DNA from: Undibacter mobilis
GTDB taxonomy: Bacteria; Pseudomonadota; Alphaproteobacteria; Rhizobiales; Xanthobacteraceae
DNA length: 64,000 nucleotides
Direction: 5' to 3'
NCBI RefSeq assembly: GCF_003367195.1
Contig: NZ_QRGO01000001.1
Coordinates: 310,001 to 374,000, forward strand
Part shown: piece after piece, positions 37,228 to 45,430 of the stretch
Position numbering within the stretch: the first letter of the stretch is position 1
Layout: each line of letters opens with the position of its first letter
Notes under the pieces: generated by a model
What the model was told of the DNA's origin: nothing
Databases searched by the model: none
Seen by the model: the letters and a program-made list of their open reading frames with translations, nothing else
Made by a program: the position numbers and the translations under genes

Positions 37228-40200
37228 TCAGAAGCGATAGTTGACGCCGAGCCGGATCATCGGAATATCGACCTTGCTGAACACGCGGCGGCCGGTAACC
37301 GTATTCGCCGTCACCGGATAGCCATAGTTGTTGGCGTCTACGACACCGGCTTTGGCGTTGGCAAACACCATCGGGCCTTCTTCAGCAAATCGCGCCAGCA
37401 GGTATTCACCCTTCAGCGACCACGACTTATCGAGCGCATATTCAAGACCGCCACCGATGACATAACCGGTACGCGTCCGGGACGCTTCCTCGGTAAAGGT
37501 CGCCGCCGTTGTCGTGAAACTTCGCGAGACTGTCGCATATTGCGTGCGTTCGGCGTCGTGACGCATGAAAGCAAGACCGCCGGTGCCGTAAACCATCAGA
37601 CGGTCATTGACCGCATAACCGAGACGGCCGCGCAAGGTCGACAGCCACTGGACGCTCTCCTTCTGCACCGCTTCATACTGCCGCTGGCGGAACAGATTAC
37701 TGCCGAAGTTCTCGGTTGCACCTTCGGTCGCGTAGGTGATCTGCGAACCGCTCATTTGTGTCTTGGCAATGTCCGCTTCGACACCGACAACCATGCGGTT
37801 GACAAACTGGTGATTAAAGCCGGCGTGGATGCCAAAAGACATGGCGTCCAGATTGAAGTCCGGCGATTCGGATGCGCCATAGCGGCCGCTGGTGCCATCG
37901 AGCTGCGTCGTCCGGCCGGTGATGTCGGCGTAGTTATACGCCCCATTGACGCCGGCGTAGAAGCCGCTCCAGTTGGCTGCGGTCCGGGCCGGTGCAAACA
38001 CGCGCCCCAGCGATGCAGGCGATGCGGGTTCGGCGCCGCCGAACTTCCCGGTCATGCCGAAGCGCAAGGTGCGGCCCGGACTTGGTTGTGCGACGAGGCT
38101 GAGCGGATCGACGTAGTATTGGTCGTTCAGGTTCTCGACCGACGTCCACATGGTGACGTCCCTGGTCAGCTTGTACTCGGCGAAGACATCGAACAGCCAG
38201 TAAGGCTGCCATACGATCGGGGAGATGATCGCGGCCGCACCGTACTGTACAGCGCCGTACTTCACCGAGCGCGGGCCGGTGTGACTGACGCGGGTGCCGA
38301 CCGTAAGGTCGTCGTTGAGCAATTTCTGTGACAGAGTCAGATTGGCCGAATATTGCGGCGGCACCTGATTGGTCGCGTAATCTCCCGACAAGGTCGACGC
38401 CGAGCATGAATTGGGGATGGGGCAGAATTCGACATTGAGGTAGTAATTCGCCGCCAGGTCCGCGCTGAAACCGCCGTTCTCGTAGCGGCCGGAAAATTCC
38501 AGTCCCGAGAATTTCGCGCGATCGATGTTGAGGATCGTCAGAGCCGTATAGGCATAGCCATAGGTCGGATCGACGAACTGCCGGCTCTGGCGCGCGACGT
38601 AGTCCTTCACATTCCAGTTGAAGTAGCCGAACTTCATCATCGCCTTGTCGTTCGACGAGAAGAGACCGGTCTTGTCCAAGTTGACGCCGAATTCCCAGTT
38701 GTTCGAACGCTCCGGACGCAGGTTCGGATTGACGACCAGCGTGTAGGCGGCAACGGTCTCGAATAAGGTCGGCATGCGCAACGCGCTCGAGTAATTGGCA
38801 TATAGCTGCGCGCCCTTGATCGGCTCCACAACCACGCCGCCGGACGGACTATAGCCCTTGTACTCGCGCGACGCGTCCGGATTGACGTAGGCGGCGTTGG
38901 TCTGCGTGCTCAGATCAAGCGACGTACTGCGCGAATAACGCAGGCCGCCATTGAGCGTGAGCCAGTCCACCGGTTTGTAGGCGACCTTGCCGAAGAAGCC
39001 GGATTCACTGCGGGTGCCGTCGCGGGTCGGAATACCCAATGTGAGCTGGCTCGAGTAAGGCGTCGGCTGCGTTGACTCGTGGATATAGGAGAAGCCGTAG
39101 GTCAGGTCGAACGACCCGAAGCGATTGAGCGACAGGTGACTCTTGTTGCTGACGTCGCCGCCCCACATCCGGGCGTCGTTGCCGGTCTTGTAGTCACGCG
39201 GCAGGCCGAAATCTTCCGGCTTGGCTGCGGCCGAACTGACGCGCAACGGTGTGCGCAGCCTGAGTGTCGTCAGCCACAGATTGGCCTTCAGATCGACAAA
39301 ACCGTTTTCATTGGGTTGAAAGCGATAGCGCAGTGTGCCGGTGTCGAGCTTGGTGTCGTCGGACTGCGTCTGTTCGACCGCCTGCGATCGCGTACTCCCG
39401 AATAGCGACGCCAGCAGATCACCCGCCTGCGCACGATAACCATTATAGCCGAGTTGCAAGCTCTGACCGTTGTTATCACGCAACGTGCCCTTGGCGATCC
39501 ACGATTCGGTGTTCAGCCAGGTGTTGAGAACCTGCTCGCCGGCGCGATAGCTCGACAACCCGCCGTTCTGATAAACGTGAGCGTAGGAAATCGGGTGCGG
39601 TGGATAGTAGCATGTACCGCTTGGATAGCAGAGCGGCTGTGGGCCGGTATCGATCACCTGCGCACCGGGACCATTCTTACCGGCGAAATAATTGCCCTGC
39701 TGCCGCTTGGCGTAGCCCCACAGCAGATCGTAATTCTTTTCCTTGATCGCCGCGATGGTGCTGAAAGAACCACTGGTCGGCGTCAGTGCATTCGGCCGGT
39801 CGAGTCCCGAGGCCTGCGCCGTTGGGACCGGATAAGGCTGCGGATCGCTGACATAAGGCATGGGCCAGGTGTAACCGCCAAGAGAGCCCGGCTTTGGCGC
39901 CGTCGTATTGGTGCCGAAACCGCCCTTAACCCAGACGCCCCACTTTTCGCCCGGTTTCACGACATCGTTCGCGCCCAATGTGCGCATCGACACGGTGCCG
40001 GCAATCCCGCGCGAACTGGCGTCCGAACCTTTCAGAATATCGGCGCCCGCCAGAAGATCGGGGTCGATATAAGTGCGGTTAGAGATGCCCTGATAGCCCT
40101 GATAGACGGAGAGGCCGTTTTCTGCGCCATCGACATTGACCGCGACGCGCCCCATGCCCTGCATGCCGCGCACGTTAACGTCGATGCTGCCGCCACCGTT

Positions 40201-40815
40201 ACGCGCTTCACCGGACAGCACGCCGGGCGTGCCGCGGAAGATGTCGGCCGGCGACGAGCCGCGGAAACGCTCGATGGTCTCGCCCGAGATATGGCTCACG
40301 GGCGCCGGTGTCTGATAAGGCGCTTCGACCGCGGTGCGGCCGGTGCCGTAGACGTCGATCGTATCGAGCATCAGCGTTCCGTCCGACGCCACCGCGCTGT
40401 TGGCATTGAACGCAGCGGAATCAATCAGAGCAGCCGAGCCCGCAGCGCCGATGCGCACATCGATGCCGGTGCCGGCAACAAGCCGTTTCAGTGCCTGCGC
40501 CGGCGGCATGTCGCCGACGATCGCCGCCGATGTCTTGCCCTGCACCAATGCCGTCGAATAGCTGATCTGCCAGCCCGTCGCGCGAATAAAAGCCGTGACG
40601 GCCGACGACAAAGGCTGTGCGGAAATCGAAAAGCGAACAGTTTGACCGGCAGCCGCCGTGCGGGCGCCTTGCGCATGGGCCGGTGTTGTCTTTGTCGCCG
40701 CGGTCCCGAAGCCAAGCACGGTCGTCGACAGCAGCAGAATGCCGAAACGCCGCAAACCACCGATCGTGCTGGCGGCTCCATTCACGCGCGACGAAGCCGG
40801 AACCACACCGTCCAT
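37228..40815 (-). CDS. FecA-type TonB-dependent receptor fused to a C-terminal Omp25/31-like porin barrel
   Basis: 1195 residues, far longer than a usual receptor. Order: signal peptide (ends near AHA-QG, residue 49), STN signalling domain about 61-130 (RFSISAQPLSSAVTAFIRAT), plug about 165-285 (DIFRGTPGVLSGEARNGGGS, VNVRGMQGM), TonB-dependent barrel to about residue 926 with a typical last strand RTLRFGMTGKFGG, Ala/Pro linker, then from residue 948 NWSGFYAGVNGAYNY, a small Omp25/Omp31-type barrel ending GVNYRF with C-terminal Phe. The plug and barrel resemble haem/haemoglobin-type receptors. The STN domain and adjacent fecR and fecI indicate surface signalling. The frame is uninterrupted, so the fusion is not a frameshift artefact within this sequence. 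Confidence 0.9.
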   Translation of the reverse strand: MDGVVPASSRVNGAASTIGGLRRFGILLLSTTVLGFGTAATKTTPAHAQGARTAAAGQTVRFSISAQPLSSAVTAFIRATGWQISYSTALVQGKTSAAIVGDMPPAQALKRLVAGTGIDVRIGAAGSAALIDSAAFNANSAVASDGTLMLDTIDVYGTGRTAVEAPYQTPAPVSHISGETIERFRGSSPADIFRGTPGVLSGEARNGGGSIDVNVRGMQGMGRVAVNVDGAENGLSVYQGYQGISNRTYIDPDLLAGADILKGSDASSRGIAGTVSMRTLGANDVVKPGEKWGVWVKGGFGTNTTAPKPGSLGGYTWPMPYVSDPQPYPVPTAQASGLDRPNALTPTSGSFSTIAAIKEKNYDLLWGYAKRQQGNYFAGKNGPGAQVIDTGPQPLCYPSGTCYYPPHPISYAHVYQNGGLSSYRAGEQVLNTWLNTESWIAKGTLRDNNGQSLQLGYNGYRAQAGDLLASLFGSTRSQAVEQTQSDDTKLDTGTLRYRFQPNENGFVDLKANLWLTTLRLRTPLRVSSAAAKPEDFGLPRDYKTGNDARMWGGDVSNKSHLSLNRFGSFDLTYGFSYIHESTQPTPYSSQLTLGIPTRDGTRSESGFFGKVAYKPVDWLTLNGGLRYSRSTSLDLSTQTNAAYVNPDASREYKGYSPSGGVVVEPIKGAQLYANYSSALRMPTLFETVAAYTLVVNPNLRPERSNNWEFGVNLDKTGLFSSNDKAMMKFGYFNWNVKDYVARQSRQFVDPTYGYAYTALTILNIDRAKFSGLEFSGRYENGGFSADLAANYYLNVEFCPIPNSCSASTLSGDYATNQVPPQYSANLTLSQKLLNDDLTVGTRVSHTGPRSVKYGAVQYGAAAIISPIVWQPYWLFDVFAEYKLTRDVTMWTSVENLNDQYYVDPLSLVAQPSPGRTLRFGMTGKFGGAEPASPASLGRVFAPARTAANWSGFYAGVNGAYNYADITGRTTQLDGTSGRYGASESPDFNLDAMSFGIHAGFNHQFVNRMVVGVEADIAKTQMSGSQITYATEGATENFGSNLFRQRQYEAVQKESVQWLSTLRGRLGYAVNDRLMVYGTGGLAFMRHDAERTQYATVSRSFTTTAATFTEEASRTRTGYVIGGGLEYALDKSWSLKGEYLLARFAEEGPMVFANAKAGVVDANNYGYPVTANTVTGRRVFSKVDIPMIRLGVNYRF

Positions 40816-40859
40816 TTTAGAAACCCTCTTGTCTGTCTCGAGGGCTTCGCAATCATCCG

Positions 40860-40887
40860 TCCCTCATGAAGCTGACGTTTTGAGGGA
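40860..40887 (-). other. Hairpin between fecR and the receptor gene
   Basis: TCCCTCA (40860-40866) is the inverse of TGAGGGA (40881-40887), loop 14 nt. It lies in the 95-bp gap after fecR, before the receptor start. Without a T-tract it could attenuate rather than terminate read-through from fecIR. Confidence 0.4.
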
Positions 40888-40906
40888 CGCGATCCGGAAA
40901 ATTTCT
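40882..40906 (-). promoter_or_regulatory. Candidate FecI-type promoter of the receptor gene
   Basis: On the minus strand AGAAAT (40906-40901) is separated by 17 bp from TCAAAA (from 40883). The Escherichia coli fecA promoter has GGAAAT, 17 bp, TC. It lies directly upstream of the receptor and just after fecR. The match is short, so confidence is low. Confidence 0.3.
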
Positions 40907-40910
40907 TTTG

Positions 40911-41918
40911 CTATCTCAGAATGACGACACTGCCCGGCAAACGAAGCATCGTGATGCCGGCCGCATCGGCCAATGTGCGCATCGCGCCTTCGATGTCGTC
41001 GATGCGATAATTCCCTGACACCGCAAGATTCTTCACGCTGTCGCCGATGACAATCAGAGAACCGGGATAGTAACGACGCAATTCGTCGACGACATTCGCG
41101 AACGGTTCGTTATCGAACACGATGCGTCCGTCGCGCCACGCCAGGGCATGGGCGAGATCGACCGGCGACACCATGATCGACGCAGCGGTCGCAGTCGCCA
41201 TTTGCCTCGGTGCAAGTGTCGACTTGTCGTGGGCACTTGCCGAACGCCGCACATCGACCACGCCGCGCTCGAGAACGACCTGATCCAGTTTATCCAGCGT
41301 CTTGACGGCAAAGGCCGTGCCCTTGACTTCAACATCGCCGAAATGCGCGGCAACGCGGAAAGGGTGTTGCGGATCGTGGCGCACGTCAAAGAAGGCTTCG
41401 CCCTTCAGCAAATGAACATTGCGTCGGCCCGCGGCGAAATCGATCGCGACGGCGGAGCCACTGTTCAGCATCATCGTCGAACCATCCGGCAACGTGACCG
41501 TCGATTGCACACCGGCCGCCGTCACGTAATCCGCGTTCAACCACAACTGCAGACGGGGAAATTGCCAGACACCGATAGCCAGAATAGCAATCGACGCGGC
41601 CAGCGCCATTTGCCTCGATACGCCGCGCGAGCGGCGCACGGCAACAGGCGGCGTTGCCACAGACTGTCCCGGCGACAGGCTTCGGGCCGATTTTTCGAAA
41701 GACGGGGAAGCCCACATCGCCTCGATATTGCGAAATTCGGCCCCATGACTCGGGCTGCGCGCGAGCCAGGCCTCGAAGGCCACCCGCGTCGCGCCGTCGG
41801 CATCGGGCTGGCGCAACCGGATGACCCAGTCCAGCGCCTCGTCGGCGACCGCGTCGCCATGCGCGAGCCCCCGCCCCCCGTTCTTGTCGTTGACATCGTC
41901 GCGCTTCAAGCGAGCCAT
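40911..41918 (-). CDS. fecR: FecR-family anti-sigma/signal transducer
   Basis: 335 residues. The N-terminal DUF4880 domain (ADEALDWVIRLRQPDADG...EAWLARSPSH) binds the sigma factor. A membrane helix (MALAASIAILAIGVWQF) follows, then the periplasmic FecR domain (VTLPDGSTMMLNSGSAV, LLKGEAFFDVRHDPQHPF) and a C-terminal STN-like domain (VDELRRYYPGSLIVIGD). It relays ligand occupancy from the receptor STN domain to FecI. Confidence 0.92.
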   Translation of the reverse strand: MARLKRDDVNDKNGGRGLAHGDAVADEALDWVIRLRQPDADGATRVAFEAWLARSPSHGAEFRNIEAMWASPSFEKSARSLSPGQSVATPPVAVRRSRGVSRQMALAASIAILAIGVWQFPRLQLWLNADYVTAAGVQSTVTLPDGSTMMLNSGSAVAIDFAAGRRNVHLLKGEAFFDVRHDPQHPFRVAAHFGDVEVKGTAFAVKTLDKLDQVVLERGVVDVRRSASAHDKSTLAPRQMATATAASIMVSPVDLAHALAWRDGRIVFDNEPFANVVDELRRYYPGSLIVIGDSVKNLAVSGNYRIDDIEGAMRTLADAAGITMLRLPGSVVILR

Positions 41919-41996
41919 CCAGTTGATGCAGCCGCAGCCTTATAGCCGAGACGTCTCGCGGTCTGGAATTGGCAAAAAAAGCGAAAGGAGTCCCGG

Positions 41997-42512
41997 CTAT
42001 CGGGATTCGAGCCGGGCAAGCGAATCGCGGCAATGGGCCAGCGCCAGCTTGAGGTCGTTGAACACTGTGCGCTCGGAGACACCGAGGTGCTCGGCAATCT
42101 GCGCGTTAGACCAGCCTTCGATACGGCTGAACCGCAGCACGGTCTGAACCCGATCCGGAAGTTGCGTCATCGCATTCTGAAACGTGCGCAGCCGCTCTCG
42201 CTCGATCAGCTCCGTTTCCAGCGACGGAATGTCGGCGGGAATGTTGCTCAACTCCGTCTCGGTCGGGCGGGCCGCGCCGAGCTCGCCCCGCGTCTTGCGC
42301 CGGCGCAAATAGTCGATCGCCAGATTGCGCGCGGTCTGGTGAAGGAAGGCTTCGATGTGCTCGATGCGGCCGGCTTCGAACGCTTTGCGGGCCCGCAGAT
42401 AGGCATCCTGCGCCAGATCCTCGGCGGTCTGCCGGTCGCGTACGATACGAAACACCGCCCCCATCAGGGCGTTCCGTTGCACCAGAAACACCTCATTCAA
42501 CAAAGCAGACAT
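41997..42512 (-). CDS. fecI: FecI-like ECF sigma factor
   Basis: 171 residues from ATG 42512, the start that removes an unlikely Cys/Trp-rich extension. Sigma region 2 is seen as AEDLAQDAYLRARKA and AFLHQTARNLAIDYLRRRK; region 4 as QLPDRVQTVLRFSRIEGWSNAQIAEHLGVSERTVFNDL. It directs RNA polymerase to the receptor promoter when FecR is activated. It is the first gene of fecI-fecR-receptor-tonB, all on the minus strand. The 215 bp to its right shows no clear Fur or RirA box. Confidence 0.92.
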   Translation of the reverse strand: MSALLNEVFLVQRNALMGAVFRIVRDRQTAEDLAQDAYLRARKAFEAGRIEHIEAFLHQTARNLAIDYLRRRKTRGELGAARPTETELSNIPADIPSLETELIERERLRTFQNAMTQLPDRVQTVLRFSRIEGWSNAQIAEHLGVSERTVFNDLKLALAHCRDSLARLESR

Positions 42513-42727
42513 CGCACAACACAACCAACGCCCGGCGCCAAAACAGCGCCACCGCGTCAATGGTGTTAAGGCATCACTAAAATCTACGCAACATCAATGA
42601 TTTAGAGAGAGTCAAAACAATGCTACGCGCACGGCGCACTCTGGGAATGGCTGCACTCCAACTGACCGCGCCCTGAACTTTCATCCAGGAGCGATTAGAG
42701 TCTCGGCGGATGTACGCCGTTCCGGCG

Positions 42728-42871
42728 CATCGCCTGTCCTTCGCACTGCCATGGCTATCGTCGCTTCTTACCAAAGCGGCATCGGCTGGCGTGGGGCAAT
42801 GACTGACTTTTTCGATGCGCGCAACAGGTGCGCGGCGCGCCGGCAAATGGCCTCGACGATGAGGATGACCT
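42728..42871. repeat. Direct repeat copy 2 (R2), right flank of the TonB/FecIR module
   Basis: Second copy of R1 (36009-36154), same orientation. Here the leader-like AAGGACAGGCGATG on the minus strand opens only a ten-codon frame. R2 runs directly into an integrase 3'-end fragment. Recombination between R1 and R2 would remove about 6.7 kb including tonB, the receptor, fecR and fecI. Confidence 0.9.
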
Positions 42872-43018
42872 CGACGGCAGCATCACGCGCGAAATCTACG
42901 CGGGATTCTCATCGAGCTTTCTGCTGCGCGAGGCTGCGGCAGCACCGGAATTCGCCGACCAAGCTTCAACGAACCTGGAGACCGCTATTCAAAGGGCGGA
43001 TAACCATCTTGAATTAGA
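42872..43018 (+). pseudogene. Tyrosine recombinase C-terminal fragment (broken)
   Basis: Encodes SITREIYAGFSSSFLLREAA and then STNLETAIQRADNHLE, matching the tail of the fragment at 45100-45385. Only the final catalytic Tyr segment (REIYA) survives; the upstream Arg and His motifs are replaced by unrelated R2 sequence. The stop codon seen in the other copy (TGA) is TTA here, so the frame runs into the tRNA fragment. Confidence 0.75.
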
Positions 43019-43061
43019 TGGCGAGCGCGACAGGGATCGAACCCGTGACCCCTTCCATGTC
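42965..43061. repeat. 97-bp att-like direct repeat, distal copy
   Basis: Identical to 45334-45430 at 90 of 97 positions by my alignment, same orientation. It comprises the integrase 3' end and the tRNA-Val 3' half. Together the two copies bracket the flavin reductase-TctC segment like attachment sites. Confidence 0.85.
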
Positions 43062-43063
43062 AG
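43019..43063 (-). pseudogene. tRNA-Val 3' fragment (CCA end to anticodon arm)
   Basis: On the minus strand it reads from the anticodon-loop GACAT through the variable region, a T-arm with GGTTCGATCCC and an acceptor strand ending CGCCA. It matches the 3' half of the intact tRNA-Val at 45388-45462 with several substitutions. There is no 5' half, as expected of a duplicated attachment site. Confidence 0.85.
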
Positions 43064-43234
43064 CGAAGCCGCCGCCGAAGCTGTAGTGAGTTCAAATTGC
43101 GGACCCGGATGCGAAAGCGATTAAAATAAGACACGCCCGCCCGCACCCGGGAAACACCCAACGCGCATGTTCACTGTGCAGACTGTACGAATGCATTAGG
43201 GTCAGTCCGCGCAGCACTCTAGAATGAATGCATC

Positions 43235-43864
43235 ATGTTCTACCAACCCTCAAGAAAAGATCACGGCTTGCCGCACGACCCCTTGTCGGCTTGCATCGCC
43301 CCGAGGCCCATCGGATGGATCAGCACTATTGACAACAACGGGGTTTCCAACCTCGCGCCGTTCAGCTTTTTCAACGGCGTGGGCTACAACCCTCCGACGG
43401 TGATGTTTTGCCCGAACGGGCGCGACGTGAACGGAGACTTCAGTCACACACTGGTCAATGTGGAACAGGTCCACGATTTCGTCGTGAATATCGCCACCTA
43501 CGATCTTCGGGAAGCGATGAACTTGACCAGCCGCCAGTTGCCGCCGGGCGCGAGCGAATTCGCGCTCGCCGGCTTGACCGAGGCGCCATCGCGATGTGTG
43601 AGGGCGCCGGGTGTCGCGCAATCGCCGATCCGACTCGAATGCAGGCACTTGCAGACAGTCCACCTGCCGTCGACGATACCAGGCTACCCCTTGAACATCG
43701 TTTTCGGCGAGGTAGTCGGCGTGCACATCAGTGAAAGCGTCCTCACGGACGGCAAGGTTGACTACGGCAAGCTGCGGCCGATCGCCCGCCTGGGCTATCG
43801 GCAGTTCGCCGTCATCGACGCCGTGTTCGAAATGCAGAGCGAGACGTTTAAATATCGCCCTTGA
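43235..43864 (+). CDS. Flavin reductase family protein (FMN-binding split barrel)
   Basis: 209 residues of the DIM6/NTAB type (CIAPRPIGWISTIDNNGVSNLAPFSFF near the N-terminus and FVVNIATYDLREAMN). Members reduce flavin for a partner monooxygenase or act as flavoprotein oxidoreductases; no monooxygenase is adjacent. It lies inside the segment bracketed by the tRNA-Val repeats, suggesting acquired cargo. The upstream 170 bp shows no clear promoter. Confidence 0.88.
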   Translation: MFYQPSRKDHGLPHDPLSACIAPRPIGWISTIDNNGVSNLAPFSFFNGVGYNPPTVMFCPNGRDVNGDFSHTLVNVEQVHDFVVNIATYDLREAMNLTSRQLPPGASEFALAGLTEAPSRCVRAPGVAQSPIRLECRHLQTVHLPSTIPGYPLNIVFGEVVGVHISESVLTDGKVDYGKLRPIARLGYRQFAVIDAVFEMQSETFKYRP

Positions 43865-43891
43865 GGGGAATGTGCGTCTCGCTCCGCAATC

Positions 43892-44869
43892 TCAGTTCTT
43901 CGGAATTTTGATTTCGTCTATAAGCGCAGCCCACTTGATATAGTCTTCGGATGCGGTCGCCTTGAATTCAGCAGGCGTGGTCTTCTTGATGGTGGCGCCG
44001 TAATCCTTCGCCGTATCATGCATGGCCTGGGTGTTCTTCGCCGTGTCGGTCATGTCCGACAGCTTGGTCAAAACGTTTTGCGGAAGCTTGGCGGGAGCGT
44101 AGATGCCGTACCAATTATCGGCCGTGTATTTCGGGAACGTCTCGCCGACAGTCGCCACATTGGGAAGCAGCGCCGATCGGGCTTGAGAAGTCACGGCTAC
44201 CGCCTTGAGTTGCCCGACCTCGATGTAAGGCATGGCGTTGCGGATTGGCATGATCTCGACCTGAACCTCTCCCTTGAGAACCGCCGGCAACGCTTCCGCG
44301 CCGCCTTTATAGGCTACGCAAATGATCTTCGTGCCGGCGATGACGTTCAGAAGCTCCGTCGCCACGTGCGAGAAGCTACCGACACCCGCCGTCCCGGAAT
44401 TGAGTTCTCCGGGGCGCGACTTTGCAAGGGCGACAAGATCGGACAGTGAGTTTACCTGAAGGCTCGGATGCGCAACGAGAACGTTGGGGACTTCGATCAG
44501 CAGGCTGATGGGCGTCAGGTCGGAGACTGGATTGTACCGCGGGACCTTGGCCAAAGCCGGTACAAAGCTGTTCGTGGAATTGTCGCCGATCAGCAGCGTG
44601 TAGCCGTCCGCGTCGGCGTTGATAACGTTCTGAGTGCCGATCAATCCGCCGGCGCCGGCGCGATTTTCAACGATGACAGGGTGCCCCCCGATCTTCTCAA
44701 GTTCGCGCGCGAAGCGCCGTGCAACGATGTCGGTGCCCCCGCCAGCCGAATAAGGCACCACAAGCTTGATGACACGTGTCGGGAAATCTGCCGTCTGCGC
44801 GTGAAGCTGGACGTTCCCCATCTCGCCGAAGAGAGCAACAATCAAGCCAAGGAAAATGTATTTTCGCAT
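43892..44869 (-). CDS. Orphan TctC/Bug-type periplasmic binding protein
   Basis: 325 residues from ATG 44869 (GGAG 10 nt upstream; an in-frame extension to 44914 lacks support). A signal peptide ends at LHAQTADFP. The Bug fold shows LVVPYSAGGGTDIVARRFA, NRAGAGGLIGTQNV and YKGGAEALPAVLKGE. No tctA or tctB is nearby, so it must use a distant permease or act as a sensor, as many Bug proteins appear to. It is convergent with the flavin reductase gene. Confidence 0.92.
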   Translation of the reverse strand: MRKYIFLGLIVALFGEMGNVQLHAQTADFPTRVIKLVVPYSAGGGTDIVARRFARELEKIGGHPVIVENRAGAGGLIGTQNVINADADGYTLLIGDNSTNSFVPALAKVPRYNPVSDLTPISLLIEVPNVLVAHPSLQVNSLSDLVALAKSRPGELNSGTAGVGSFSHVATELLNVIAGTKIICVAYKGGAEALPAVLKGEVQVEIMPIRNAMPYIEVGQLKAVAVTSQARSALLPNVATVGETFPKYTADNWYGIYAPAKLPQNVLTKLSDMTDTAKNTQAMHDTAKDYGATIKKTTPAEFKATASEDYIKWAALIDEIKIPKN

Positions 44870-45099
44870 TGTCACGCCGCTCCATTGAAAAAACATCTCG
44901 CACCAAAAGCACAAGCCGATTTATTCAACCTCCGGCGTTGCGGCCGAATAAATCATGCGCGTCAGGTCGCACGACAACGCTAGAGCGAATTTCGACCATG
45001 ACAATTCGTATTTACTGCTTGGTCGATTGCGCCCGTCTATAAATTCAGTGCAAACCGATTGAAGAAGCCCCCGCTCCTCAAGCAAGGAATGTGGCGTGC

Positions 45100-45385
45100 G
45101 TTCGGCAGAGAAACGCGGCATCACTGGCCGTGCCTCGCACATGGAGCGGCCGGTTTCGCCCACATCTTCCGGCACTCGGCCGCCGTGCACATGGCAGAGG
45201 CCGGCATAGCGATGGAGGTGATTGCGCAACTCCTCGGCCACGAGGATGTCAGCGTCACGCGCGAGATTTATGCAAGATTTCCGCCGACCTATCTGCGGGA
45301 GGCCGCAGCGGCGCTCGCATTCGGCAATGCTGGTTCAACGAACCTGGAGACCGCCACTCAAAGGGCGGATAACCATCTTGAATGA
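45100..45385 (+). pseudogene. Tyrosine recombinase (phage-type integrase) C-terminal fragment
   Basis: Encodes HIFRHSAAVHMAEAGIAMEV, then IAQLLGHEDVSVTREIYARF, the C-terminal catalytic segment with Arg-His (FRHS), His (LLGH) and the nucleophile Tyr (REIYARF). The N-terminal core-binding and catalytic parts are absent and no full-length frame exists, so it is a remnant. Its stop lies 2 bp before the CCA end of tRNA-Val, the usual position of a tRNA-targeting integrase. Confidence 0.85.
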
Positions 45386-45430
45386 GATGGTGGGCGCGAC
45401 AGGGATCGAACCTGTGACCCCTACCATGTC
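45334..45430. repeat. 97-bp att-like direct repeat, tRNA-proximal copy
   Basis: Pairs with 42965-43061. It begins TTCAACGAACCTGGAGACCG and ends within the anticodon loop of tRNA-Val. Confidence 0.85.

Noticed and set aside
42580..42630. TGA...TCA spacing resembling a RirA iron-responsive box upstream of fecI
   Set aside because: The spacer is 11 rather than 9 bp and the flanks do not match the consensus.
42577..42846. Small minus-strand frame covering R2
   Set aside because: Not conserved in frame between R1 and R2 and has no ribosome-binding site; treated as repeat sequence, not a gene.
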